Assembly (NCBI RefSeq): GCF_031846415.1
Contig: NZ_JAVRHT010000041.1
Span: 1-30,551, forward strand
Direction of reading: 5' to 3'
DNA length: 30,551 nucleotides
DNA from: Rubrivirga litoralis
Lineage (GTDB): Bacteria; Bacteroidota; Rhodothermia; Rhodothermales; Rubricoccaceae
Part shown: positions 7,468 through 14,623 of the stretch, one piece after another
Layout of the letters: the number at the start of each line of letters is the position of its first letter
Position numbering within the stretch: the first letter of the stretch is position 1
Program-made: the position numbers and the translations under genes
The notes under the pieces: model-generated
What the model saw: only the letters and a program-made list of their open reading frames with translations
Told to the model about the DNA's origin: nothing
Database searches by the model: none

Positions 7468-8784
7468 ATGACCGTTCCCGACCTCCTCGGCCAGCAGCCG
7501 ACCGGCTCCCCTTCGGACCCCACCGACCGACCGGCCGCGTCGATCTTCGACAAGGTCGAGCGCTTTTTCGAGCCGGGCGGGGATTACCAGAAGGTCAACG
7601 AGGCCGACCTCTACCCGTACTTCCGGGCCATCGAGGTGTCCGAAGGGAGCCGGGCCGTCATGAACGGCCGGGAGGTCATCATGGCCGGGTCGAACAACTA
7701 CCTCGGGCTCACGAACGACCCGCGCGTGCGCGAGGCGGCCAAGGCGGCCGTCGACAAGTACGGAACGGGGTGCACCGGGAGCCGCTTCCTCAACGGCACG
7801 CTCGACCTTCACCTGGAGCTTGAGGAGCGGCTCGCCCGGTTTATGCGCAAGGAGGCGTGCGTCCTGTTCTCGACGGGGTACATGACCAACCAGGGCCTGC
7901 TCCAGTCCCTCGCCGGGCGCGGCGACGTCATCTTCTCGGACAAGGACAACCACGCGTGCATCCTGGCCGGGCAGCAGGTGTCGGCGGCCGAGACCGTCCG
8001 CTACCGGCACAACGACGTGGAGCACCTGCGGACGTTCCTCGAGCGGATCTCGAACGAGCGCCCGGACGCCGGCAAGCTGATCGCGACGGACGGCGTGTTC
8101 TCGATGTCGGGGACGATCGCGCGTGTGCCCGAGCTCGTCGGGCTCGCCCAGGAATTCGGGGCCGCCCTGTTCCTGGACGACGCCCACGCGGTCGGCGTGA
8201 TCGGCGACGGCGGCCGGGGCTCGGCGTCCGTGTTCGGGCTCGAAGACGAGGTGGCGCTCACGACGGGGACGTTCTCGAAAAGCTTCTCGTCGCTCGGCGG
8301 GTTCGCCGTCGGCGACGAGACCGTGATCGAGTACGTCCGCCACACGGCGTCGACCCACATGTTCTCGGCGTCGATGCCGCCGTCGGCCGTCGCGACGGTC
8401 CTCGCGTGCCTCGACATCCTGGAGACCGAGCCGGAGCGGCTCGAGCGGCTCGCCGAGATCTCGGACACCATGCGCGACGGGTTCCGCTCGCTCGGGTTCG
8501 ACGTGTGGGCCTCGCAGACGCCGATCATCCCGGTCGTGATCGGCGAGATGTACCGCTGCTTCGCGTTCTGGAAGGACCTCCTGGAGGCCGGCGTGTTCGC
8601 CAACGCCGTTGTCCCCCCGGCCGTCCCGCAGGGCCAGTCGCTCATGCGGACGAGCTACATGGCCACGCACACCGACGAGGAGCTCGACCGCGTGCTCAGC
8701 GCCTTCGAGACCGTCGGGCTCCAGCACGGGATCATCGCGCCGGGCGGGAAGCCGGGGCCCGCGATGACGCCGAGCGGGGCGTAG
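7468..8784 (+). CDS. spt: Serine palmitoyltransferase (sphingolipid first step)
   Basis: This 438-residue alpha-oxoamine synthase condenses L-serine with an acyl-CoA to 3-ketosphinganine, using PLP. Diagnostic motifs are MAGSNNYLGLTNDPRV, YGTGCTGSRFLNGTLDLHLELEE, LFLDDAHAVGVIGD (Asp237 and His240 at the PLP ring) and TTGTFSKSFSSLGGFA with the Schiff-base Lys271. Near-identical blocks occur in soluble bacterial SPTs such as the Sphingobacterium enzyme, and this fits SPT better than KBL or BioF. The N-terminal 25 residues are extra and disordered. The gene carries none of the G-box motifs that crowd its surroundings. The adjacent GNAT-fold gene may encode the next acylation step. Confidence 0.92.
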   Translation: MTVPDLLGQQPTGSPSDPTDRPAASIFDKVERFFEPGGDYQKVNEADLYPYFRAIEVSEGSRAVMNGREVIMAGSNNYLGLTNDPRVREAAKAAVDKYGTGCTGSRFLNGTLDLHLELEERLARFMRKEACVLFSTGYMTNQGLLQSLAGRGDVIFSDKDNHACILAGQQVSAAETVRYRHNDVEHLRTFLERISNERPDAGKLIATDGVFSMSGTIARVPELVGLAQEFGAALFLDDAHAVGVIGDGGRGSASVFGLEDEVALTTGTFSKSFSSLGGFAVGDETVIEYVRHTASTHMFSASMPPSAVATVLACLDILETEPERLERLAEISDTMRDGFRSLGFDVWASQTPIIPVVIGEMYRCFAFWKDLLEAGVFANAVVPPAVPQGQSLMRTSYMATHTDEELDRVLSAFETVGLQHGIIAPGGKPGPAMTPSGA

Positions 8785-8835
8785 GGGCCGGGAGCCCTCT
8801 CGCTCGGCCTGCGCCCCACGGGCGGGGCGGCCAGA

Positions 8836-8882
8836 GGGCGGGGCGGCGCCGCTAGCTTGTCCGCTCCCAGACCGCCCCGCCC
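8836..8882 (+). promoter_or_regulatory. G-box - TAGCTTG - C-box promoter/leader
   Basis: An exact G-box (8836-8846), a TAGCTTG -7 element (8853-8859) and an exact C-box (8872-8882) lie in order, with the C-box touching the ATG at 8883. The two boxes are inverted copies that flank the -7 element and could pair in single-stranded DNA. Confidence 0.55.
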
Positions 8883-10067
8883 ATGCCCGAGACCGCCGCA
8901 CGCCCCGCCCCGACTGGCGCCACCCCGCCCGGGCGTGGGCTCCCGGTCACGGTCCGGCCCGTCCGCTCGCCGGCCGACCGGGCGGCGTTCCTGGACGTCC
9001 CGTACGACCTCTACGCCGGCGACCCGTACTTCGTCCCGCCGCTGCGCTTCGACCAGAAGCAGATCCTGGACCCGAAGAAGAACCCGTTCTTCGAGCACGG
9101 CGCCATGGAGCTGTTCCTGGCCGAGCGGGGCGGGGCGGTCGTCGGGCGCGTGGCGGCGATCGAGAACGGGCAGCACCTGGCGAAGTACGCCGATGGCAAC
9201 GGGTTCTTCGGCTTTTTCGACACCGTCGAGGACTACGCCGTCGCCGAGGCGCTCCTCGACGCCGCGGCCGGCTGGCTCCGCGCGCGCGGGCTGACGGGCG
9301 TGCGCGGCCCGGCCAACCCGACCATGAACGACGTGGCTGGGCTCCTCGTGGCCCGGTTCGACCGCCCGCCGTCGATCCTCCTCCCGTACAACTACCCGTA
9401 CTACCAGGACTTCCTGGAGCGGTGGGGCTTCCGGCGGGCCATGACGATGTGGGCGTTCTACGTCCACGAGGCGTACATGGACACCGAGCGCATGGCGCGC
9501 GGCGCGGCCATCGTGGAGCGCCGGCACCCGGGCATCCGCATCCGCCCGCTCGACCCCGAGCGGTTCGAGGACGACGTGGTGACGGCCATGCGGATCTACA
9601 ACGAGGCGTGGGCCGCGAATTGGGGCCACGTCCCGTACACGGACCGCGAGGCGATCCACCTGGCGAAAGAGCTGAAGCCGGTGATCGAGGAGGACCTGTT
9701 CCTGTTCGCCGAGCTCGACGGCGAGCCCATCGCGTTCGCGACGTCGATCCCGAACTACAACCGGGCGCTCAAGGAGCTCCCGCGCGGCCGGCTCCGCCCG
9801 GCGGGCATCGCCAGGGCGTTCGCGGCGGTCAAGTCGGGGTCGATCTACGAGGTCCGCATGGCGCTCATGGGCGTGATCCCGGCGTACCGGAACGCGGGCC
9901 TGGACTCGTTCCTCATCCACCACACGATCGTGAACGGCCGCGGCGTGGGCTACCAGGCGGCCGAGCTGAGCTGGGTGCTGGACACGAACAAGCCGATGAT
10001 CAACGGGCTGGAAAAGCTGGGGGCCACGCGCGACAAGGAGTACGCGATGTTCGAGGCGGAGCTGTAG
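8883..10067 (+). CDS. GNAT-fold acyltransferase, candidate bacterial ceramide synthase
   Basis: This 394-residue protein follows spt directly on the same strand. It has the layout of large GNAT-like proteins: VTVRPVRSPADRAAFLDVPYDLYAGDPYFVPPL, GVRGPANPTMNDVAGLLVARFDRPPSILLPYNYPYYQDFLERWGF, then a second half with AMRIYNEAWAANWGHVPYT and a C-terminal GVIPAYRNAGLDSFLIHHTI...ELSWVLDTNKPMINGLEKLGA. The last block resembles the acyl-CoA-binding and C-terminal strands of GNATs. Bacterial ceramide synthase (bCerS) is known to be an acyl-CoA N-acyltransferase of this kind encoded near spt. Pairing with spt makes N-acylation of sphinganine a reasonable inference, not a certainty. It has its own TAGCTTG promoter. 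One G-box lies in the coding sequence (AERGGAVVGR). Confidence 0.75.
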   Translation: MPETAARPAPTGATPPGRGLPVTVRPVRSPADRAAFLDVPYDLYAGDPYFVPPLRFDQKQILDPKKNPFFEHGAMELFLAERGGAVVGRVAAIENGQHLAKYADGNGFFGFFDTVEDYAVAEALLDAAAGWLRARGLTGVRGPANPTMNDVAGLLVARFDRPPSILLPYNYPYYQDFLERWGFRRAMTMWAFYVHEAYMDTERMARGAAIVERRHPGIRIRPLDPERFEDDVVTAMRIYNEAWAANWGHVPYTDREAIHLAKELKPVIEEDLFLFAELDGEPIAFATSIPNYNRALKELPRGRLRPAGIARAFAAVKSGSIYEVRMALMGVIPAYRNAGLDSFLIHHTIVNGRGVGYQAAELSWVLDTNKPMINGLEKLGATRDKEYAMFEAEL

Positions 10068-10090
10068 GGGTTCGGGGGTCGGGAAGATGC
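10068..10090 (+). repeat. Short heptad repeat after the GNAT stop
   Basis: Immediately after TAG come GGGTTCG, GGGGTCG and then GGAAGATGC. These are two degenerate 7-mers followed by the AAGATG border seen at the other post-stop heptad loci. The repeat is weak on its own and is supported by comparison. Confidence 0.4.
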
Positions 10091-10123
10091 GGGGCGGGGC
10101 GGCATCGGGCGGGGTGGCATCTT

Positions 10124-10154
10124 GTAGCGGCGTTGCGTGCAACGCCGTCGGGCC
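10124..10154 (+). repeat. GTAG-headed palindromic repeat, type B (full)
   Basis: GTAG is followed by CGGCGTTGC-GT-GCAACGCCG, a perfect 9-bp stem with a 2-base loop, then GTCGGGCC. A shortened copy of the same element is at 27133-27158. Confidence 0.8.
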
Positions 10155-10257
10155 GCCGCCCACGGGCGGGGCGACATCGGGCGGGGTGGCGCCGGCCACG
10201 ACCGCCCCGCCCCAGGGTGCCCGCCGCCGCCGGGCCGGGCGGGTCAGGCGCCGCCCC

Positions 10258-10286
10258 GCCCACGGTCGACCGCCGGTCGCCCCTAC
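10258..10286 (-). repeat. GTAG-headed palindromic repeat, type A (inverted copy)
   Basis: Read on the minus strand it is GTAG, then GGGCGACCGGCGGTCGACC, then GTGGGC. It matches the type A copies at 18499, 20429 and 26987 except for one G-to-A stem change (TCGACC for TCGCCC). Confidence 0.8.
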
Positions 10287-10293
10287 GACCCGC

Positions 10294-10334
10294 GGGCGGG
10301 GCGGCCGGTACTTTTCGCAGCGCCCGCCCCGCCC
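10294..10334 (+). promoter_or_regulatory. G-box - TACTTTTCG - C-box promoter/leader for the GT2 gene
   Basis: An exact G-box (10294-10304), a TACTTTTCG -7 element (10309-10317) and an exact C-box (10324-10334) precede the GTG at 10344. The layout is the same as at 8836-8882. Confidence 0.5.
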
Positions 10335-10343
10335 CCCTCTCCC

Positions 10344-11381
10344 GTGCCTCGCGTTTCCGTCATCGTCGTTACCTGGAACGGGCGGGGCCTGCTTGAGCGG
10401 TTCCTCCCGTCCGTCCTCGCCAGCGACTACCCAGACCTGGAGATCGTCGTGGCCGACAACGCCTCGACCGACGGAACGGCCGAGTGGCTGGCCGAGGCGC
10501 ACCCGGACGTCACCGTCATGCGCCACGCCGAGAACGCGCTGTTCGCGCGCGGCAACAACCTCGCCGTGCCCCATGCGACGGGCGACCTCCTGTGCTTCCT
10601 GAACAACGACGTCGAGGTGCCGGCGGGGTGGCTCGGCCCACTCGTCGCCGCGTTCGACAACCCCGGCGTGGCCGCCGTCCAGCCGAAGCTGCTCCAGCAC
10701 GGCGACCGCGGGCAGTTCGAGTACGCCGGCGCGTCGGGCGGATTCCTCGACGCGTTCGGCTACCCGTTCACGCGCGGGCGCCTGTTCGACACGCTCGAAC
10801 CCGACCGCGGCCAGTACGACGACGCCCGCGACGTTTTCTGGGCGACCGGCGCCGCGCTCGTCGTCCGCCGCGCGGCGTTCGAGGCGGCCGGCGGGTTCGA
10901 CGAGTCGTTCGGGATGCACATGGAGGAGATCGACCTGTGCTGGCGGCTCCAGCGGGCGGGGTGGCGTGTCCGCGTCGAGCCGGCGTCGGAGGCGTACCAC
11001 CTGGGCGGCGCGTCGCTGCCCCAGGGCAGCCCGCGGAAGATGTACTTCAACGTGCGCAACGGGCTCGTGATGCTGGCCAAGAACCTCCCCGCCCCAGCGT
11101 TCCGCCGCGTGCTCGCCGCGCGCCGCGCCTTCGACGCCGCCGCCGCGGCGCGTGCCCTCGCCGCCGGCCGCCGCGACGAGGCCGCCGCGATCCGCCGCGC
11201 GTGGCGCGACGCCCGCGAGCGCATCAACGCCGTCACCCCGCCCCGCCCCGACGAGCGCGTCGTGCTCCCCCCCTACCGCCGCTCCGTCGTCGTCGACTAC
11301 TTCCTGCGCGGCCGCCGCCGCTTTTCCGACTTGCCCGAGGAGGGATGGAGGGATGCGGGATGGAGGGACGCAGAGGAATAG
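10344..11381 (+). CDS. Family 2 glycosyltransferase (rhamnosyltransferase-like)
   Basis: This 345-residue GT-A enzyme begins at a GTG: VPRVSVIVVTWNGRGLLERFLPS is the nucleotide-binding N-terminus. DNASTDGT, then LCFLNNDVEVPAGWL (the metal-binding DxD-like region), then GFDESFGMHMEEIDLCWRLQRAGWRV follow, as in WbbL-type enzymes. HLGGAS and a Lys/Arg-rich amphipathic C-terminus suggest peripheral membrane attachment. It probably adds a sugar to a lipid-linked or polysaccharide acceptor; substrates are unknown. Its place after spt and the GNAT gene is compatible with glycolipid synthesis, but this is inference. The last residues, GWRDAGWRDAEE, are encoded by a 15-bp tandem duplication. GTG was chosen because the upstream in-frame sequence is intergenic repeat. 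Confidence 0.88.
   Translation: MPRVSVIVVTWNGRGLLERFLPSVLASDYPDLEIVVADNASTDGTAEWLAEAHPDVTVMRHAENALFARGNNLAVPHATGDLLCFLNNDVEVPAGWLGPLVAAFDNPGVAAVQPKLLQHGDRGQFEYAGASGGFLDAFGYPFTRGRLFDTLEPDRGQYDDARDVFWATGAALVVRRAAFEAAGGFDESFGMHMEEIDLCWRLQRAGWRVRVEPASEAYHLGGASLPQGSPRKMYFNVRNGLVMLAKNLPAPAFRRVLAARRAFDAAAAARALAAGRRDEAAAIRRAWRDARERINAVTPPRPDERVVLPPYRRSVVVDYFLRGRRRFSDLPEEGWRDAGWRDAEE
11342..11371 (+). repeat. 15-bp tandem duplication at the end of the GT2 gene
   Basis: GGGATGGAGGGATGC is followed by the same 15 bases with one change (GACGC at the end). It encodes the repeated pentapeptide GWRDA just before the stop. Each 15-mer is itself a 7+8 near-repeat of GGGATGG, related in style to the heptad arrays. 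Confidence 0.75.
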
Positions 11382-11412
11382 CGGGCGGGGTGGCCCCTGC
11401 CTCTGCCCGTTC

Positions 11413-12366
11413 CTATTTCCTCTTTCCCCTTTCCTCGGGCGACGCCCGCCCCACCACGACGGCCGAGATCGCGGCGAGCACGACGGCCATGCCGACGAAC
11501 GCGAGCGGGGCGGGGCGCTCGCCGAACCACGCGAACGCGATGGCCGTCGAGATCACCGGCTCGGCCAGCGTGAGCAGCCCGATGAGCGCGGCGGTGACGT
11601 AGCGGAGGGCCAGGCTGAACGAGCCGTGGCCCACCAGCCCCGGGCCGATTCCGAGCGCGAACGCGAGCGCGAGGGCGGGGAGGGGCAGCCCGAGCGGCAC
11701 GCCGAGCGCGACGCACACGCCGACGCACGTGAGCGCGGCGGCCGTGTTGAGCGGGACGAACGTCGCCAGGAACGACGTGCGCTGGCGGACCGACCGGCTG
11801 ATGAGGAGGTAGACGGCGACGAGGAAGGCGGCCAGGAGCGCGAGCGCGTTCCCGAGCAGCGGGTCCGGGTATATGCCTCCATCGCCCCCCGTCGCGCCGA
11901 TAAGGGCCGCGCCCACGACGGCCGCCGCGATCGCCACGGCCGTCCGCCGGTCGGGCCGCTCGTGGAGGAAGACGGCGCCGAGGATGACGATGAAGACCGG
12001 CGACAGCGTGACGAGGACCGACGCGCTGGCCACGCTCGTCAGCTGGACCGACGTAATCCATGCCATAAAGTGGAGCCCGAGGAACACCCCGGCGACGGCG
12101 ATCAGCCCGACGTCCCGGCGCGGCAGCGCCCGGATCTCGCCCCGCACGCGAACGGCCGCGACCGGCACCAGCAGCACCGACACGAACACGGTCCGCCACG
12201 CGGCGAGCGCGAGCGCCGGCACGTCGCCGGCCAGGCGGACCAGGATCGGGGACGTGCCGACGGCGACCAGCGCGAGCGCGAGCAGCGCCCAGATGCCCGG
12301 CGGCACGGCGTCCCCACCCCGCCCGGCGGATTCGACGCCGACTGGCTCGGAGGGCGGGGCGGCCAC
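11413..12366 (-). CDS. EamA/DMT-superfamily transporter
   Basis: This 317-residue inner-membrane protein has about ten hydrophobic segments in two homologous halves, as in EamA (RhaT/YdcZ-type) drug/metabolite transporters. Recognisable blocks are LAAWRTVFVSVLLVPVAA, AWITSVQLTSVASASVLVTLSPVFIVILGAVFLHERP at the end of the first half, and RYVTAALIGLLTLAEPVISTAIAFAWFGERP at the end of the second. The substrate cannot be told from sequence. The start is GTG one base after the stop of the DUF4293 gene, so the two are probably translated from one mRNA. A later start near VPPGIWALL would remove the charged N-terminus. Confidence 0.9.
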   Translation of the reverse strand: MAAPPSEPVGVESAGRGGDAVPPGIWALLALALVAVGTSPILVRLAGDVPALALAAWRTVFVSVLLVPVAAVRVRGEIRALPRRDVGLIAVAGVFLGLHFMAWITSVQLTSVASASVLVTLSPVFIVILGAVFLHERPDRRTAVAIAAAVVGAALIGATGGDGGIYPDPLLGNALALLAAFLVAVYLLISRSVRQRTSFLATFVPLNTAAALTCVGVCVALGVPLGLPLPALALAFALGIGPGLVGHGSFSLALRYVTAALIGLLTLAEPVISTAIAFAWFGERPAPLAFVGMAVVLAAISAVVVGRASPEERGKRK

Positions 12367-12367
12367 G

Positions 12368-12784
12368 CTAGCGGAGCCGGTCCATCGACTTGACGACCTC
12401 GATGTCGGCCGTCACGCGCTGCCGCGCCATGCGCAGGAAGAGGTAGGCCACGATCGGCTGGAGCGCCACGAGGTACAGGCCGACCGGCGCCGTCGTCGCC
12501 GCGGGGTCGGTCACGACGAAGAGCCCGACCAGCACGACGACCACGAGGGCCAGGTCGAGCCACTGGGCCACGTAGATCACGCGCCGCTGGAGCGGCCGGT
12601 CCTTGTACAGCCCGACGGCGGCGAGGGCCACGAACGCCGTCACCACGGCGAGCCCGTAGCCCACCCATCCGAGCCACGCCGAGTCCAGGGCGATGGCCTC
12701 AGCCCATCCGCTGGCGAGCCCGACGAAGAGCGCGAGCAGGAGCGCGGCGAGGACGAGATAGAGGGTTTGAATGCGCTGGATCAC
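12368..12784 (-). CDS. DUF4293-family membrane protein
   Basis: From the GTG at 12784 the protein is 138 residues and begins VIQRIQTLYLVLAALLLALFVG, the typical opening of DUF4293 proteins of Bacteroidota (usually about 140 residues). It has four hydrophobic segments and ends in a charged tail VVKSMDRLR. The open frame continues upstream to 12994 but overlaps icd and is low-complexity. No function is known for the family. It is followed directly by the EamA transporter and preceded by icd on the same strand, with a perfect palindrome between. Confidence 0.85.
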   Translation of the reverse strand: MIQRIQTLYLVLAALLLALFVGLASGWAEAIALDSAWLGWVGYGLAVVTAFVALAAVGLYKDRPLQRRVIYVAQWLDLALVVVVLVGLFVVTDPAATTAPVGLYLVALQPIVAYLFLRMARQRVTADIEVVKSMDRLR

Positions 12785-12823
12785 GTCGGTCGGGGAGACT
12801 GCCGGAGCGGGGTGGAAAAGCGC

Positions 12824-12845
12824 GGGCGGGGCGGCCGCCCCGCCC
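12824..12845 (-). terminator. Perfect 22-nt G-box/C-box palindrome touching the icd stop
   Basis: This is the same 22-nt palindrome as at 631-652. Here its last base is directly next to the icd stop codon (12846-12848). It probably terminates or attenuates icd transcription before the DUF4293 gene. There is no U-tract. Confidence 0.5.
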
Positions 12846-13862
12846 TTAGGCGAGGACGGCGCGGACGCGGTCGGCCACGCGGTCGCCGAATGCGGACGTC
12901 GACGCGTCGCCGCCCAGGTCGCTCGTGAGCGTCGACGGGTCGGAGTAGACGTCATGGAGCGCCTGCCGGATGGCCTCGGCAGCGGCGTCCTCACCGAGGT
13001 AGCGGAGCATCATCTCGCCCGAGCGGACGAGCGCCGTCGGGTTGGCGATGCCCTGGCCAGCGATGTCCGGCGCCGAGCCGTGGACGGCCTCGAAGAGCGC
13101 GCAGTCCTCGCCGATGTTGGCCGAGCCCGTCACGCCCAGCCCGCCGACGAGGCCCGACATGAGGTCGGAGAGGATGTCGCCGAACATGTTCGTCGTGACG
13201 ATCGCGTCGTACTCGTCGGGGCGGATCACGAGCTGCATCGCCATGTTGTCGATGATCCGGTCGTCGAACTCGACGTCCGGGTAGTCGGCCGCGATCTCGC
13301 GCCCGATCCGGAGGAACATGCCGCTCGACTCCTTCAGGATGTTGGCCTTGTGGACGAGCGTGAGCCGCTTACGGCCCCGCCGCTTTGCGTCCTCGAACGC
13401 GTACCGGATGATCCGCTCCGACCCCGTGCGCGTGATCCGGTTGATCGAGTCGGCGATCTGGTTCCGCTCGTCGAAGTACTCGATGCCGGCGTAGAGCCCT
13501 TCGGTGTTCTCGCGGTAGAGCAGGAGGTCAACGCCCTCGAACGGCCCGTGCGTGTTCGGCAGCGTCTCGCAGGGGCGGACGTTGGCGTAGCAGTCGAAGT
13601 GCTGCCGCAGGCGGACGTTGATGCTGCGGAAGCCGGTTCCGACGGGCGTCGTGAGCGGCCCCTTGAGCGCCAGCCGCGTCCGCTCGATGGACGCGACGGT
13701 CGCCTCTGGGAGCGCGTCGCCGGTCGCCTCGTAGGCGCCCACGCCGGCCTGCTGCTCGTCCCAGTCGAACGCGACGCCGGTCGCCTCCAGAACGCTGACG
13801 GTGGCCGCCGTGACTTCGGGTCCGATGCCGTCGCCGGGGATGAGGGTCGCTGCGTAAGCCAT
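12846..13862 (-). CDS. Isocitrate dehydrogenase, NAD-dependent type
   Basis: This 338-residue member of the isocitrate/isopropylmalate dehydrogenase family oxidatively decarboxylates isocitrate to 2-oxoglutarate. It carries LIPGDGIGPEV, KGPLTTPVGTGFRSINVRLRQHFDCYANVRPCE (substrate loop with Ser and Asn, then the Arg residues), YRENTEGLYAGIEY, VHKANILKES with the catalytic Lys, and AIVTTNMFGDILSDLMSGLVGGLG (metal-binding Asp). The ANVRPC and length match NAD-IDH (IDH3-like) better than LeuB or the longer NADP enzyme. Cofactor choice was not tested at residue level, and homoisocitrate dehydrogenase is the main alternative. The gene has its own TAGCTTGC -7 element and contains no G-box. Confidence 0.88.
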   Translation of the reverse strand: MAYAATLIPGDGIGPEVTAATVSVLEATGVAFDWDEQQAGVGAYEATGDALPEATVASIERTRLALKGPLTTPVGTGFRSINVRLRQHFDCYANVRPCETLPNTHGPFEGVDLLLYRENTEGLYAGIEYFDERNQIADSINRITRTGSERIIRYAFEDAKRRGRKRLTLVHKANILKESSGMFLRIGREIAADYPDVEFDDRIIDNMAMQLVIRPDEYDAIVTTNMFGDILSDLMSGLVGGLGVTGSANIGEDCALFEAVHGSAPDIAGQGIANPTALVRSGEMMLRYLGEDAAAEAIRQALHDVYSDPSTLTSDLGGDASTSAFGDRVADRVRAVLA

Positions 13863-13884
13863 GCAAAGGGGCGGGGTGGGAGTT

Positions 13885-13892
13885 GCAAGCTA
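13885..13892 (-). promoter_or_regulatory. -7 element TAGCTTGC for isocitrate dehydrogenase
   Basis: On the minus strand TAGCTTGC lies 22 bases upstream of the ATG at 13862, followed by ACCCCGCCCC in the leader. It is identical in its first six bases to the elements at 8853, 20648, 24617 and 25354. Confidence 0.5.
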
Positions 13893-14061
13893 GGCGGGCG
13901 GCGCCCGAAGCCGACGTGGAACCCGCGCGAATGCGGCCGCCCCGCCCGCAGCGCGATGCCCCGCCCCGCTCCCGCCGGGCGGGGCGGTCGTTCCAGGATC
14001 GCCCGCCGCCCCGCTCAACGGGCGGCCAGGGCGGGGCGGCTGGCCCCACCCCGCCCCCACG

Positions 14062-14096
14062 AAAAAGCCGGGGCGCCCCTGGCGGAGCGCCCCGGC
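14062..14096 (-). terminator. Intrinsic terminator of the exb operon
   Basis: On the minus strand GCCGGGGCGC pairs perfectly with GCGCCCCGGC (10-bp stem, 10-base loop; 14067-14096) and is followed by TTTTT (14062-14066). This is the clearest classical Rho-independent terminator in the window. It lies 26 bases after the last exbD gene. Confidence 0.9.
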
Positions 14097-14122
14097 AAAG
14101 GCGTGCGAGTGGGCGGGGCGGC

Positions 14123-14575
14123 CTAATCCGCCTCCCGGCTCGTCGAGTAGTTGACGCGGAGGGCCTCGGCCTCGCGGAGCTCCTGCTGGACGTCGTAGAG
14201 CAGGCCGGTCTCGATGTCGCGGTCGACGCGCATCGAGATGATGGTCCGGGGCTCCTCGCGGAGCCGGCGGAACATGGCCTGCCGAATGTCCGGGAGGTCG
14301 CGGACGATGGCGTCGTCGACCTGGACAGCCGGCTCGCCCAGCCCGCCCGTCTCGCGCCGCTCCGGCCCGATGTAGACGTACTGGATCAGCCGCTTCTGGT
14401 CGATCTTCTCCACGGCCTCGGCCTGCGGGATCGACACGTTGACGAGCAGGTCCGTCTCGCGGAGCACGGTCGTCACCATGAAGAAGATGAGGAGCATGAA
14501 GATGATGTCCGGCAGCGAGGCTGTCGGGATCTCCTCCTTCGTGTTGGAGCTCTTCTTTTTAAAATGCGCAGACAT
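14123..14575 (-). CDS. exbD: ExbD/TolR-family biopolymer transport protein (second copy)
   Basis: This 150-residue protein has a basic cytoplasmic N-terminus, one transmembrane helix (PDIIFMLLIFFMVTTVL) with the essential Asp23, and a periplasmic domain. ExbD/TolR with ExbB/TolQ form the proton channel that powers TonB- or Tol-type energy transfer. It lies 48 bases after another exbD and is the last gene of the exbB - small protein - exbD - exbD operon. A strong terminator follows. The two ExbD proteins differ clearly outside the membrane helix and may form a heteromeric stator. Confidence 0.93.
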   Translation of the reverse strand: MSAHFKKKSSNTKEEIPTASLPDIIFMLLIFFMVTTVLRETDLLVNVSIPQAEAVEKIDQKRLIQYVYIGPERRETGGLGEPAVQVDDAIVRDLPDIRQAMFRRLREEPRTIISMRVDRDIETGLLYDVQQELREAEALRVNYSTSREAD

Positions 14576-14623
14576 AACGGAGTATAGAGGTGGCCGTAGA
14601 GCCGAGCGGGCGGGGTGGCAGGC

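Noticed and set aside
8655..11000. 781-codon minus-strand open frame
   Set aside because: It is antisense to spt, the GNAT gene and GT2. Its translation is Arg/Val/His-rich with no recognisable domain.
12785..12994. N-terminal extension of the DUF4293 protein
   Set aside because: It overlaps the end of icd and is Arg/Ser/Pro-rich. The family normally begins at the (M/V)IQRIQT motif.
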